Source: Allobosea sp. BK604 (lineage in GTDB: Bacteria > Pseudomonadota > Alphaproteobacteria > Rhizobiales > Beijerinckiaceae). From it: DNA of 64,000 nt. Below are positions 18,796 through 28,118 of this stretch, in pieces. A program made the translations under genes and the position numbers. The stretch spans positions 434,001-498,000 of the forward strand of contig NZ_SLZF01000005.1 in assembly GCF_004341515.1 (NCBI RefSeq), written 5' to 3'. Each line of letters opens with the position of its first letter. The stretch's first letter is position 1. The notes under the pieces were generated by a model. The model saw nothing but the letters and a program-made list of their open reading frames with translations, searched no databases and had not been told where the DNA came from.

Positions 18796-19686
18796 TCAAC
18801 CCCTGGACCTCGCCATCGGATCGAGGATCTGCCGCAGGCCTTCGCCGAGCATGATGAAGCCGAGCACGGCGAGGAAGATCGCGGTCGCCGGCGCCAGCGC
18901 GAAGCTCGGCTGCAGCTCGAGATACTGGAAGCCGACCTGCACCATCGAGCCCCAGGTCGATTGCGGTGGCTGGGCGCCGAGGCCGATGAAGCTCAGGCTC
19001 GACTCGGTGATGACGGAGAAGCCGATCGCCAGCGAGGCCTGCACGATCACCGGGTTGATCGCGTTGGGCAGGATATGCCGGAACAGGATCACCCGGACCG
19101 GCGCGCCCATCGAATAGGCGGCCATGACGTAGTCGTTGTGCTTCAGCGACAGGACCTGGCCGCGCACCAGGCGCGCGAAGGCCGGGGCCGAGACGAGCGC
19201 GATCGCGATCGTGGTGTTGACCAGGCCGGTGCCGAGCACAGCCGCGATCGTCAGCGCCAGGACGAGCGGCGGCAGCGCAATGATGCTGTCGAGGATCCGC
19301 ATGAAGACCTCGTCGAGGATGCCGCCGGCATAGCCGGCGACGAGCCCGAGCGGCACGCCGACCAGCGCCGCCAGCACGACCGAGGCGACGCCGACGGAGA
19401 GCGAGAGCTGGGCGCCCGCGACGAGGCGGCTCAGGATGTCGCGCCCGAGCTCGTCCGTGCCGAACGGATGCCTGAAGCTCGGGCCTGACAGCACGGAGGT
19501 GTAGTCCATGTCGTTGGGACCGTGCGGCAGCAGCATCGGCGCCACCAGCGCGATCAGGACCTGCGTGACGACGAGGATCGTCCCCACCGCCGCCAGCGGG
19601 TTGCGGAACAGCACGCGCAGGCCATGCCGGACACGATCGAAACGCATCCTGCGGTCCTCGGCGCGCATATCGCTCACCTCTTCCAT
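18796..19686 (-). CDS. ABC transporter permease, DppC type
   Basis: Inner-membrane permease of a dipeptide/oligopeptide/nickel-type importer. About 296 residues with an N-terminal cytoplasmic stretch, a DppC-like first loop (HPFGTDELGRDILSR), and a permease domain of five helices with the ATPase-contact EAA-type loop. Its start codon directly follows the stop of the DppB-type gene. Last gene of the five-gene minus-strand unit with substrate-binding protein, tautomerase and LLM oxidoreductase. Confidence 0.9.
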   Translation of the reverse strand: MEEVSDMRAEDRRMRFDRVRHGLRVLFRNPLAAVGTILVVTQVLIALVAPMLLPHGPNDMDYTSVLSGPSFRHPFGTDELGRDILSRLVAGAQLSLSVGVASVVLAALVGVPLGLVAGYAGGILDEVFMRILDSIIALPPLVLALTIAAVLGTGLVNTTIAIALVSAPAFARLVRGQVLSLKHNDYVMAAYSMGAPVRVILFRHILPNAINPVIVQASLAIGFSVITESSLSFIGLGAQPPQSTWGSMVQVGFQYLELQPSFALAPATAIFLAVLGFIMLGEGLRQILDPMARSRG

Positions 19687-20637
19687 CTAGCCCTGCCTGG
19701 TTCTGGGATCGAGCAGGCCGTAGGCGAGGTCGACGAGCAGGTTCGCGAAGACCACGGCCATGGTGATGAACAGGACGACCGCCTGGACGACCGCATAGTC
19801 GCGGCTGAGGATGGCGTTGACGAGCAGGCGGCCCATGCCAGGAATGGCGAAGACGGTCTCGGTGACGACCGCGCCGCTGAACATCGTGCCGAGCTGCAGG
19901 CCGAGGATGGTCGCGATCGGCAGCATCGCGTTGCGGAAGGCGTGCTTGACGACGACGCCGCGCTCGCTCAGCCCCTTGGCCCGGGCGGTGCGGATATAGG
20001 GATAGTTCAGGACCTCGGCGAAGCTCGACCTGGACTGGCGCGTCAGCACCGCGGTCAGGGCGAAGGTCAGCGTCAGGGCCGGCAGGATGGTGGTACGCAG
20101 GCTCTCGAGCGGATCGGTGAAGGGCGAGACATAGCCCGAGGCCGGCAACAGGCCCCAGCGCAGGGCGACGAGATAGATCAGCAGGCCGCCGGCGAGGAAA
20201 TAGGGCATCGCCGCGCCAATCATCGAGAAGACCGTGCCGACCCAGTCGGTCCAGGAATTCAGCCGGACGGCCGAGTAGGCGCCGAGCGGCACCGAGATCA
20301 GCACCGCCAGGACCCAGGCCATCAGCCCGATCTGCAGCGTCGGCAGGATGCGCGGCAGCACGACGTCGAGGACCGGCTGGCGATTATAGACCGAATAGCC
20401 GAAATCGCCGGACAGGGCCCGCTCGACCCAGGCGACATACTGGACATAGAGCGGGCGATCGAGCCCGTATTGCTGGCGCAGCTGCGCGATGACCTCGGGC
20501 GAGGTGTCGCTCTGCGCCTCGCCGGCGATCATCATGATCGGGTCGCCGGGCAGGAGCCGCATCAGCAGGAAGATGATCACCGAGGTCATGATGATGACCG
20601 GGATCGCCGCCAGGACGCGCTTCAGGATGAACAGCAC
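19687..20637 (-). CDS. ABC transporter permease, DppB type
   Basis: Partner permease of the DppC-type protein: 316 residues, N-terminal signal-anchor helix, the family loop LPGDPIMMIAG, and six membrane segments with the EAA motif near VLNYPYIRTARAKGLSE. Lies 64 bases after the LLM oxidoreductase gene. The ATPase subunits (DppD/DppF type) that this permease pair needs are not in the window. Confidence 0.92.
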   Translation of the reverse strand: MLFILKRVLAAIPVIIMTSVIIFLLMRLLPGDPIMMIAGEAQSDTSPEVIAQLRQQYGLDRPLYVQYVAWVERALSGDFGYSVYNRQPVLDVVLPRILPTLQIGLMAWVLAVLISVPLGAYSAVRLNSWTDWVGTVFSMIGAAMPYFLAGGLLIYLVALRWGLLPASGYVSPFTDPLESLRTTILPALTLTFALTAVLTRQSRSSFAEVLNYPYIRTARAKGLSERGVVVKHAFRNAMLPIATILGLQLGTMFSGAVVTETVFAIPGMGRLLVNAILSRDYAVVQAVVLFITMAVVFANLLVDLAYGLLDPRTRQG

Positions 20638-20701
20638 CGTTCGGCCTCCCTGTCACGGAGCCGGACAGGGCGGGCCCACATCACGTCTCCATGGCACATG
20701 A

Positions 20702-21769
20702 TCACGTCGCCTCGCCAGCCTCCGCGGAGACGAGGGAGAGCGCGCGCGGGACGACCTCGTTGGCGAAGGCCGCGATGACGTCGCCGATCTTCTGTCCCGG
20801 CGCCGCATGCGGCCTCAGCGTGATCTGGGTGACGCGCGGCGTCAGCGCACGCGCCAGCTGCTCGGCGACGCGCTCGGGGCTGCCGACCAGCACCATGGCC
20901 TCGACCGCCTCGCGCGGCAGCAGCGCGGCGGCCTTCGCCGCGGCTTCCGGGCTGCGCTCCTGGGCCAGGGCCGCGAATTCGTCGGGCAGGGTCACGTTCA
21001 GCTCGGCGAGATAGTCCCAATGCGGATATTGGGAGAGGATGCGGCTCGCCACGCGCTTGCGCATCACCGTGAAGGCGGCAGCGTCATCGTCGTTGATGCA
21101 GGCCTCGACACGCAGCCCGACATCGACGGTGGCGGCATCGCGCCCGGCCTTGGCGATGCCCTCGTCGAGCTTGCCGGTATAGAAATCGAAGGCGCTCGGC
21201 TGAAGCACGTTGGCGATCAGCACGCCATCGGCGATCTGGCCGGCCAGGCGCGTCATCTGCGCGCCATGGGTCGCGAAATAGACGGGGATCTTGCTTCTGA
21301 CGGGCTGGAAGGAGAGCTTCCCGCCATCGACCGCGAAGACCTTGCCCTGCGTCGTGACCTTCTCGCCGGCGATCAGGGCGTTGATCATCTCGACGGCCTC
21401 GCGCATCGCAGCGATCGGCAGCGTCTTCTCGATGCCGAGCTCCTTGAAGCCGGCGCCGCCAATGCCGATGCCGAGCACCGCCCGACCGCCGCTGAGCTCG
21501 TCGAGCGTCGCGATGGCGGCGGCGGTGATCGCCGGATGACGCGAATAGGGATCGGTGACGCCGGTCCCGATCCTGATCGTCTTCGTGCCAAGCGCCACGG
21601 CGGCGAGCGCGATATAGCACTCGCGCGCGAAGCGCACGTCGGTATACCAGAAATACTGGTAGCCGAGCCCCTCGCTCTGTTGCGCCAGGCTGACGAGTTC
21701 GGCGACGTCATAGTCAGAGAACAGCAGCAGGCCGAGCGACGGGGACATGGGTTTACCCGAGACGTCCAC
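20702..21769 (-). CDS. LLM-class oxidoreductase, probably F420-dependent
   Basis: TIM-barrel enzyme of the luciferase-like superfamily, closest in pattern to the Mer (methylene-tetrahydromethanopterin reductase)-like group (RIGTGVTDPYSRHPAI, GRAVLGIGIGGAG). 355 residues from GTG 21769, which has AAGGA upstream overlapping the tautomerase stop; ATG 21748 is an alternative. Because F420 synthesis and regeneration genes flank it on both sides, F420H2 is a more likely cofactor than FMNH2. The substrate is unknown; co-transcription with an importer suggests it works on the imported compound. Confidence 0.85.
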   Translation of the reverse strand: MDVSGKPMSPSLGLLLFSDYDVAELVSLAQQSEGLGYQYFWYTDVRFARECYIALAAVALGTKTIRIGTGVTDPYSRHPAITAAAIATLDELSGGRAVLGIGIGGAGFKELGIEKTLPIAAMREAVEMINALIAGEKVTTQGKVFAVDGGKLSFQPVRSKIPVYFATHGAQMTRLAGQIADGVLIANVLQPSAFDFYTGKLDEGIAKAGRDAATVDVGLRVEACINDDDAAAFTVMRKRVASRILSQYPHWDYLAELNVTLPDEFAALAQERSPEAAAKAAALLPREAVEAMVLVGSPERVAEQLARALTPRVTQITLRPHAAPGQKIGDVIAAFANEVVPRALSLVSAEAGEAT

Positions 21770-21772
21770 CGC

Positions 21773-21979
21773 TTATTCCTTCTGTTCCGCAGGCGGATTC
21801 GAATATTCGGGCGCGCCGCCGATGATGAAATCCTCGCGCGCCACATTGTCGAAGATCACGTTGACCGCATGCCGCTTCGAGCCGGCGATGCGGACGAGCG
21901 CGTCGGTGATCGCCTCGGCGATCTCCCGCTTCTTCTCGGGGGAGCGGCCTTCATGAAAGAAAACGCGAACGACAGGCAT
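21773..21979 (-). CDS. 4-oxalocrotonate tautomerase family protein
   Basis: A 68-residue protein beginning Met-Pro, so Pro1 would be the catalytic base after Met removal. The rest (EGRSPEKKREIAEAITDAL, then NVIFDNVAREDF) fits the tautomerase fold that works as an oligomer. Sits three bases before the LLM oxidoreductase gene and 40 after the binding-protein gene, so a keto-enol or isomerisation step in the same pathway is likely. Confidence 0.85.
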   Translation of the reverse strand: MPVVRVFFHEGRSPEKKREIAEAITDALVRIAGSKRHAVNVIFDNVAREDFIIGGAPEYSNPPAEQKE

Positions 21980-22019
21980 GGCTTTTTCCTGGGGTTGATG
22001 GACGTCTTTGCTTGGGTGG

Positions 22020-23561
22020 TCAGCCGAGATGGATCGTCTCGAAGGCCGTGATGCCGCTGGGGGTGTGGACGAAGCCCTTCACGCTCGGGTGCAGGCCCTT
22101 GAAGTCGGAGCTGTAATGCCAGGGCACGTAGACCGCGTCCTCGTTCATCAGCTCGGAGATCTTGCGGAAGATCGCCTTGCGCTCGGCTTCCGACTGCGCC
22201 TCGCGCTGCGCGCCGATGAGCTTGTCCATCTCGGGATTGGCGTAGCCGTGGAACTTGGCGTAGGAGCCGCCCGATTGCAGCAGGATCGCGAGATACTGGT
22301 CGGGATCGGGCCGGTAGCCCCACCAGCCCTGCAGGTCCATCGGCATCTGGCCGGATTGCAGCAAGGTCCGGTAGCCGGCTGAATCGACCTGCTCGATCTC
22401 GACCTTGACGCCGATCTCGGCGGCATTGGCCTGGAAGATCTGGGCGGCGCGCTGCTTCACAGGGTCGGGCTGGAGCGGGCCCTTGATCACGATCGGGGTC
22501 GAGATGCCGGATTCGCCGATCAGGCGCTTCGCCTTCTCGACATCGCGCTTGAACGGCTTGTAGTCGGCATCGAAGAACGGCGAGCCGGGCAGGATGCCGT
22601 CGAAGCCGATCGAGCCCGTGCCGAAATAGGCGATCTTGTGCAGCGCCTCGCGGTCGATGCCCCATTGGAAGGCCTGGCGGAACGCCTTGGACCGGCCGGG
22701 ATGCTCGTCGCGCAGGTTGAAGCCGAAATATTCCCAGCGGAAGCCGGGCTGCTCGGAGACGACGAGGTTCTGCGTCTGCCTGAGGCGCGAAATATCCTGC
22801 AGCGGCAGGGCCTCCGCCATCTGCACGCCGCCCGAGCGCAGCTCCGCCAGGCGCGTGCTGTCGGTCGGGATCGGACGCAGGATGACCCTGTCGAGATAGG
22901 GCTGGCCGGACTGCCAGTAATCCGGGTTCTTCTCCAGGACGGTGCGCGTGTCCTTCTGGTATTCGACCAGCTTGAACGGGCCGGTGCCGACCGGGCGGAG
23001 CCCGTAATCCTTGCCCGATTTCTCCATCGCTGTCGGCGAGCCGATCGCGCCCGCGACATCGGTCAGCGGAAAGGCGAAGGCGGCGAAGGGATATTTCAGG
23101 ACGAAGCGGAGCGTCGTCGCATCGACGACCTCGAGCCGGTCCAGGGCCCTGAGCTCACCCTCGCGGATCGAGCCCGTCTTGGGGTCGCGGATGCGGTCGA
23201 TATTGTATTTGACCGCAGCCGCGTCGAAGACCGTGCCGTCATGGAACTTGATGCCGGAGCGCAGCTTGACCGTGAGGACCTTGCCGCCATCCGAGAATTC
23301 CCAGGACTCGGCCAGGCGCGGCGCGAGGCGGCCCTTGTCGTCGACGGTGAAAAGCGTGTCGTGGATGGCCTGCGAGGCGGTGCGGCCCTGGACGTTGCCG
23401 GTCAGGTGCGGATCGAAGGTGATCGGATCGGCGAAGATCGCGACCGTCAGCGTACCGCCACGCTTGATCGTTGCGGGAGCCTGGGCCCGCAGCGGCGAAG
23501 CGACCAGCCCGATGACCGGGCCCGCAGCCATGAAGCGAAGCAAGTTGCGCCTGTCCATCAT
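22020..23561 (-). CDS. ABC transporter substrate-binding protein (DppA/OppA type)
   Basis: Periplasmic family 5 solute-binding protein, 513 residues. The N-terminus MMDRRNLLRFMAAG is a twin-arginine-type signal. The mature part has the usual start (GGTLTVAIFADPITFDPH) and the LAESWEFSDGGKVLTVKLR segment. Family members bind peptides, opines, nickel or sugars, so the ligand is open. First gene of the unit; transcription starts in the 262-base divergent gap shared with cofC. An ATG is chosen at 23561 over a GTG at 23573 because GAGGGG fits it better. Confidence 0.9.
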   Translation of the reverse strand: MMDRRNLLRFMAAGPVIGLVASPLRAQAPATIKRGGTLTVAIFADPITFDPHLTGNVQGRTASQAIHDTLFTVDDKGRLAPRLAESWEFSDGGKVLTVKLRSGIKFHDGTVFDAAAVKYNIDRIRDPKTGSIREGELRALDRLEVVDATTLRFVLKYPFAAFAFPLTDVAGAIGSPTAMEKSGKDYGLRPVGTGPFKLVEYQKDTRTVLEKNPDYWQSGQPYLDRVILRPIPTDSTRLAELRSGGVQMAEALPLQDISRLRQTQNLVVSEQPGFRWEYFGFNLRDEHPGRSKAFRQAFQWGIDREALHKIAYFGTGSIGFDGILPGSPFFDADYKPFKRDVEKAKRLIGESGISTPIVIKGPLQPDPVKQRAAQIFQANAAEIGVKVEIEQVDSAGYRTLLQSGQMPMDLQGWWGYRPDPDQYLAILLQSGGSYAKFHGYANPEMDKLIGAQREAQSEAERKAIFRKISELMNEDAVYVPWHYSSDFKGLHPSVKGFVHTPSGITAFETIHLG

Positions 23562-23823
23562 GTCGCCGAACACCCCTCGTCGTCTCGTTGAATGAGATCA
23601 ATTCAGGTCAGGTTATCGGCGCTCGAAAGGTGGTCAACGAAAGAGTTTGTCCCGGAACTTGCCCTAGTTTCGCTTCTATGGCGTGCCCTGCGGCAAAAGC
23701 TGGACTTGGGCAAATTCACCTGAAAAGTCTTGGGTTGCGCGCCTTCGCGCGGCGAATACCTTCCGACGGCGAGAGCCGGCCTGCGCACCCCCCTTGCGCC
23801 CGCCCTCTCGCTGGAGCCGGACC

Positions 23824-24564
23824 ATGACTTTGACGCGCGACATCTGGGCGGTATTGCCGATCAAGGACCTGACGCAGGCCAAGCAGCGGCTGTCCTCCGC
23901 CCTGTCGCCCACCCTGCGGCGCGGCCTCGCCGCGGCAATGGCGGAGGACGTCCTCGCGGCCCTTGCCGCAACGCCCGAACTCGCCGGCATCCTCGTCATG
24001 ACGGACGACCCGCAGGCCATCGTCCTCGCACAGACATACGGCTGTGCGATCTCGACGGAAAATGCGCGCTCCGGCCACACCGCCGTCGTCGCGGCGGCCG
24101 CCCGCAAGCTGCTGCAGGAAGGACGCGGCGGCATGCTGGTCGTGCCGGGCGACATCCCGCGGGTGACCCCGGCGGAGTTCTCCGCCCTGATCGCGGCCCA
24201 TGCCGGAAGCAGCGGCTTCAGCATCTCGCCCGCCCGCGACGAATGCGGCTCGAACGCCATCATCTGCTCGCCGCCGACGCTGATGCCGCTGACCTACGGC
24301 AATGACAGCTATTGGCCCCATCTCGCGACGGCGCGGGCACGGGGCCTCGAACCGGTCATCTGCCCGCAGCCCGGCATCGGCCTCGATATCGACCATCCCG
24401 AGGACCTGGCGCTCTTCCTGGAGAGCCCGTCGCCGACGCGGGCATGGGCCTTCCTCGAGGCGCAGGGCCTGACCGACGGCGCCCCGCCGATGCCGACCGC
24501 AGGCCCTATCCTGCCGGCGGCCGAAGCGATGCCGGCTGCGCAGGCCCAGGGCGCCAAGCTGTGA
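23824..24564 (+). CDS. cofC: CofC, guanylyltransferase of F420 synthesis
   Basis: MobA-like nucleotidyltransferase that activates 2-phospholactate, phosphoenolpyruvate or 3-phosphoglycerate with GTP for CofD. 246 residues: N-terminal VLPIKDLTQAKQRLSSAL, the metal-binding VVPGDIP, and a GIGLDIDHPEDL end. The C-terminal 40 residues are Ala/Pro-rich and variable. GGAG precedes the ATG. Its stop overlaps the cofGH start by one base (TGATG). Which three-carbon acid it uses cannot be told by eye. Confidence 0.92.
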   Translation: MTLTRDIWAVLPIKDLTQAKQRLSSALSPTLRRGLAAAMAEDVLAALAATPELAGILVMTDDPQAIVLAQTYGCAISTENARSGHTAVVAAAARKLLQEGRGGMLVVPGDIPRVTPAEFSALIAAHAGSSGFSISPARDECGSNAIICSPPTLMPLTYGNDSYWPHLATARARGLEPVICPQPGIGLDIDHPEDLALFLESPSPTRAWAFLEAQGLTDGAPPMPTAGPILPAAEAMPAAQAQGAKL

Positions 24565-26993
24565 TGCAGCGCCAGGGCCAGGCTCGCGCCGCAGAAGTCG
24601 GTCAGGATACGCTGATCGGCCCGGTCGACGATGCGGCGGCTCTCCGGCTGGAGACGATGCCGCTCTCAGCGCTGATCGCCGCCGCCGCCCGCCTTCGCGA
24701 CCATGGCCATGGCGATCTCGTCAGCTATTCGCGCAAGGTCTTCATCCCGCTGACACAGCTCTGCCGGGACGTCTGCCATTACTGCACCTTCGCCCACCCT
24801 CCCCGGCGCGGGCAGCGTTCGTTCATGACGCCGGAGGAGGTTCTCGCGGTCGCCCGCGACGGAGCGCGATTCGGCTGCAAGGAGGCGCTCTTCACGCTCG
24901 GCGACAAGCCGGAGCTGCGTTACCGCGCCGCGCGCGAGGAGCTCGCCGCCCTCGGGCATGAGACGACGCTGTCCTATCTCCTGGCGATGGCCCGGCTCGT
25001 GCGTGAGGCGACCGGGCTGCTGCCGCATATCAATGCCGGCCTGATGAGCCGGGCCGAGATCGAGCAGTTCAAGACGGTGAGCGTCTCGCAGGGCATCATG
25101 CTGGAGACGATCTCCGACCGGCTGTCGCAGCGCGGCGGCCCGCATTTCGGCTCTCCGGACAAGATCCCCGCGCGCCGGCTCGCCATGATCGAGGCGGCCG
25201 GGCAGGCACAGGTGCCGTTCACCACCGGCCTGCTGATCGGCATCGGCGAGACGCGGGCGGAGCGGATCGAGGCGCTGCTGGCGATCCGCGCCCTGCACGA
25301 GCGCTACGGGCATATCCAGGAGATCATCATCCAGAACTTCCGGGCCAAGCCCGGCACGCGCATGGCGCAGGCGCCCGAGCCGTCGCTCGACGAGCAGCTC
25401 TGGACCGTCGCGGTGGCGCGCCTGATCTTCGGCGCGACGATGAATATCCAGTCGCCGCCGAATCTCAGGCCCGAGGCGCTCGCCGCCATCATCGGCGCCG
25501 GCGCCAACGACTGGGGCGGCGTCTCCCCGGTGACGCCGGACCATGTCAATCCCGAGGCGCCCTGGCCGGAGATCGAGCGCCTCGCCGCGCAGACCGAGGC
25601 GGCCGGGAAGCTCCTGGTCGAGCGACTCGCGATCTATCCCTCGCATCTTCTTGATGGCAGCCGCTGGCTGGCGCAGCCGATGCTGAAGGCCGCGCTTGTT
25701 CATGCCGATGCCGAGGGTTTCGCCCGCGCCGATGCCTGGGTGGCGGGTGCCGGGATCGACCCGCCGCGGCTCGCAGCCCCGGCCGTCCAGCGCCCCGCCT
25801 CGCGGGAACTGGCGGCCATCCTCCGGAAGGGCGCGCGCGGCGAGGAACTGGCCGAGGCGGAGATCGTCAGCCTGTTCGCGGCGCGCGGGCCCGCCTTCGA
25901 CGCCGTCTGCCGGGCGGCGGACGAGATCCGGGTCGAGGCTTGCGGCGACGCCGTCTCCTATGTCGTGACGCGCAACATCAACTACACCAATATCTGCTAC
26001 TTCAAATGCAAGTTCTGCGCGTTCTCGAAGGGCAAGCTGAGCGAGAACCTGCGCGGGCGGCCCTATGATCTCGAATTGTCCGAGATCGGCCGCAGGGCGG
26101 CCGAGGCCTGGGAGCGCGGCGGCACCGAGGTCTGCCTGCAGGGCGGCATCCATCCCGATTATACCGGCCGGACCTATCTCGAGATCTGCCGGACGATCAG
26201 GGCCGTCGCACCCGATATCCATATCCATGCCTTCTCGCCGCTGGAGATCTGGCAGGGCGCGGCGACGCTCAAGCTCTCGGTCCGGGAGTTCCTGCTGGCG
26301 CTCAAGGAGGCCGGATTGTCCTCCCTGCCCGGCACCGCGGCCGAGATCCTCGACGACGAGGTCCGCGCCGTGATCTGCCCGGACAAGATCAGGACCGAGC
26401 AATGGCTGTCCGTGGTCGAGACTGCCCATGAGGTCGGCTTGCGCAGCACGGCGACGATCATGTTCGGCCATGTCGACCGCTACGAGCACTGGGCCCGCCA
26501 TCTCCTGCGGATCAGGCGGCTGCAGGCCCGCACCGGCGGCTTCACCGAATTCGTCCCCCTGCCCTTCGTGCCGATGGAGACGCCGATCTTCCTGCGCGCC
26601 GCCTCGCGCAAGGGACCGACCTATCGCGAGGCGGTGCTGATGCATGCCGTCAGCCGGATCACGCTCAACCCACTCATCGACAACATCCAGGTCTCCTGGG
26701 TGAAGATGGGCGCGGACGGCATGCGCGACTGCCTGCGCGCCGGGGTCAACGATCTCGGCGGCACGCTGATGGAGGAGACGATCACGCGCTCGGCCGGCGC
26801 CCTTCACGGACAGGAAATGGCACCCTCCAGGTTCCTGGCACTGATCGCCGAGAGCGGCCGGCAGCCCCGCCCCCGCACGACGCTCTACGGCGATGCCGCC
26901 CCGACCCGCGTCGCGGCCGCGCTCGCCGCCAGGCCGCTGCTGCCTTCGCATAGCGCGGCGCCCCGGAAGCGCGAGCTTTCGGCGACCGCGTGA
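24564..26993 (+). CDS. cofGH: Fused FO synthase CofG-CofH (FbiC type)
   Basis: Radical-SAM bifunctional enzyme that builds the deazaflavin Fo from tyrosine and 5-amino-6-ribitylaminouracil. 809 residues; the CofG half has the cluster motif CRDVCHYC (about residue 73), the CofH half CYFKCKFC (about residue 480). Fused forms are known from actinobacteria and some proteobacteria; archaea use two proteins. Coupled to cofC upstream and to the lactonase downstream (GTGA overlap). Confidence 0.95.
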   Translation: MQRQGQARAAEVGQDTLIGPVDDAAALRLETMPLSALIAAAARLRDHGHGDLVSYSRKVFIPLTQLCRDVCHYCTFAHPPRRGQRSFMTPEEVLAVARDGARFGCKEALFTLGDKPELRYRAAREELAALGHETTLSYLLAMARLVREATGLLPHINAGLMSRAEIEQFKTVSVSQGIMLETISDRLSQRGGPHFGSPDKIPARRLAMIEAAGQAQVPFTTGLLIGIGETRAERIEALLAIRALHERYGHIQEIIIQNFRAKPGTRMAQAPEPSLDEQLWTVAVARLIFGATMNIQSPPNLRPEALAAIIGAGANDWGGVSPVTPDHVNPEAPWPEIERLAAQTEAAGKLLVERLAIYPSHLLDGSRWLAQPMLKAALVHADAEGFARADAWVAGAGIDPPRLAAPAVQRPASRELAAILRKGARGEELAEAEIVSLFAARGPAFDAVCRAADEIRVEACGDAVSYVVTRNINYTNICYFKCKFCAFSKGKLSENLRGRPYDLELSEIGRRAAEAWERGGTEVCLQGGIHPDYTGRTYLEICRTIRAVAPDIHIHAFSPLEIWQGAATLKLSVREFLLALKEAGLSSLPGTAAEILDDEVRAVICPDKIRTEQWLSVVETAHEVGLRSTATIMFGHVDRYEHWARHLLRIRRLQARTGGFTEFVPLPFVPMETPIFLRAASRKGPTYREAVLMHAVSRITLNPLIDNIQVSWVKMGADGMRDCLRAGVNDLGGTLMEETITRSAGALHGQEMAPSRFLALIAESGRQPRPRTTLYGDAAPTRVAAALAARPLLPSHSAAPRKRELSATA

Positions 26994-27745
26994 CGACTGC
27001 TCCGAATCCGGGAGACCCGCCCTTGGCCGAGACCATCGTCCATTCCGATCCTGATGCCGTGGCGGCGGCCATGGCCGGGATCATCGCCGGCCTGTCGCAG
27101 GATGCAGGGCGCGAACGCATCGCCATAGCCCTCTCCGGCGGCTCGACGCCACAGCGGCTCTACCGGCTCCTGGCCTCCGACGCCTATCGCGACAGCGTGC
27201 GCTGGCAGCGGCTGCATCTGTTCTGGGGCGACGAGCGCGTGGTGCCGCATGACCACCCCGACAGCAATACGCGGATGGTGAGCGAGGCGCTGCTGCAGCA
27301 TGTCGCGATCCCGCCGGAGAACGTCCATCTCGTGCCGACGCAGGCCGGCGATTGCGAGCGCGTGGCCAGCCTCTACGACGAGGAGATCCGGCGCTTCTAC
27401 GGCGGCTCCGGGCCTGAACCGGGCCGGCCGCTCTTCGACCTCGTCCTGCTCGGCCTGGGCGGTGACGGGCATACGGCCTCGCTGTTCCCGGCGAGCCCCG
27501 CCCTGGCGGATCGGGCGCATTGGGTCGCGCCCGTCCCGGAGGCCGGCATGAAGCCCTTCGTGCCGCGGGTTACGCTCACCTTCGGCGCAATCGCCTCGAG
27601 CCGCGAGATCGCGTTCCTGGTGACCGGCGAGGACAAGCGAGACCGGCTTGGTGACATCAGGGCAGGCCGCGATTTGCCGGCGGGCCAGGTCAGATCGGAC
27701 GGCCGGATCACCTGGCACATCGATACGGCCGCCGCGGGGAGCTGA
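26990..27745 (+). CDS. pgl: 6-phosphogluconolactonase (DevB/Pgl)
   Basis: Hydrolyses 6-phosphogluconolactone, the product of fgd at 15967. The 251 residues carry the SGGSTPxxLY phosphate loop, FWGDERVVPxxHPDSN and LGLGGDGHTASLFP. Begins at a GTG overlapping the cofGH stop by four bases, so it is translated with the F420 synthesis genes. No glucose-6-phosphate dehydrogenase of the NADP type is nearby, which ties this copy to the F420 enzyme. Confidence 0.94.
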   Translation: MTTAPNPGDPPLAETIVHSDPDAVAAAMAGIIAGLSQDAGRERIAIALSGGSTPQRLYRLLASDAYRDSVRWQRLHLFWGDERVVPHDHPDSNTRMVSEALLQHVAIPPENVHLVPTQAGDCERVASLYDEEIRRFYGGSGPEPGRPLFDLVLLGLGGDGHTASLFPASPALADRAHWVAPVPEAGMKPFVPRVTLTFGAIASSREIAFLVTGEDKRDRLGDIRAGRDLPAGQVRSDGRITWHIDTAAAGS

Positions 27746-27869
27746 GGGCTCGCCGGGCTGCTGCCGAACCGATCTGATCGCGAGGCGGTCAGATCGGACA
27801 GGCGTTCTCTATCAATCGTTTAGAGCCGGTTTCGACCAGATTGATTCAACCTGATCGGATCCGGCTCGA

Positions 27870-27916
27870 GCGCATCGGCCCGAAGTGGATTGCGGTTTTC
27901 GGAAAAGCCGATGCGC
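27870..27916. repeat. Intergenic palindromic repeat, family B copy 1
   Basis: Arms GCGCATCGGCCCGAA and the matching GGAAAAGCCGATGCGC flank a short centre (GTGGATTGCGGTTTTC). A second copy lies at 28441-28489. The type is common between genes in Rhizobiales-like genomes. On plus-strand transcripts it could form a stem after the pgl gene. Confidence 0.8.
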
Positions 27917-27923
27917 GCGCTTC

Positions 27924-28016
27924 TCACCCCCACAGGGGCACGGTCACCGCGAACCCCACCACGATGACGACGGCCATCCGTAGCCAGATGGCCTGCATGC
28001 CGCGACCAACCGTCAT
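27924..28016 (-). CDS. Small single-span membrane protein (30 aa)
   Basis: A short frame reading MTVGRGMQAIWLRMAVVIVV at its start, one hydrophobic helix and a stop right after. GGAG with a G-rich run lies just upstream of the ATG. The size and single helix are typical of small membrane proteins, but nothing else supports it. Confidence 0.45.
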   Translation of the reverse strand: MTVGRGMQAIWLRMAVVIVVGFAVTVPLWG

Positions 28017-28118
28017 GGCCCCCCACTCCGCACAAACCGAGAAAAAGGCGTAGTCATCCTGCCGGTTATTGCCTGCCAGTTCTGATCTGGCCTGGCCGCT
28101 TTTCTTGCCGGCCCGATC

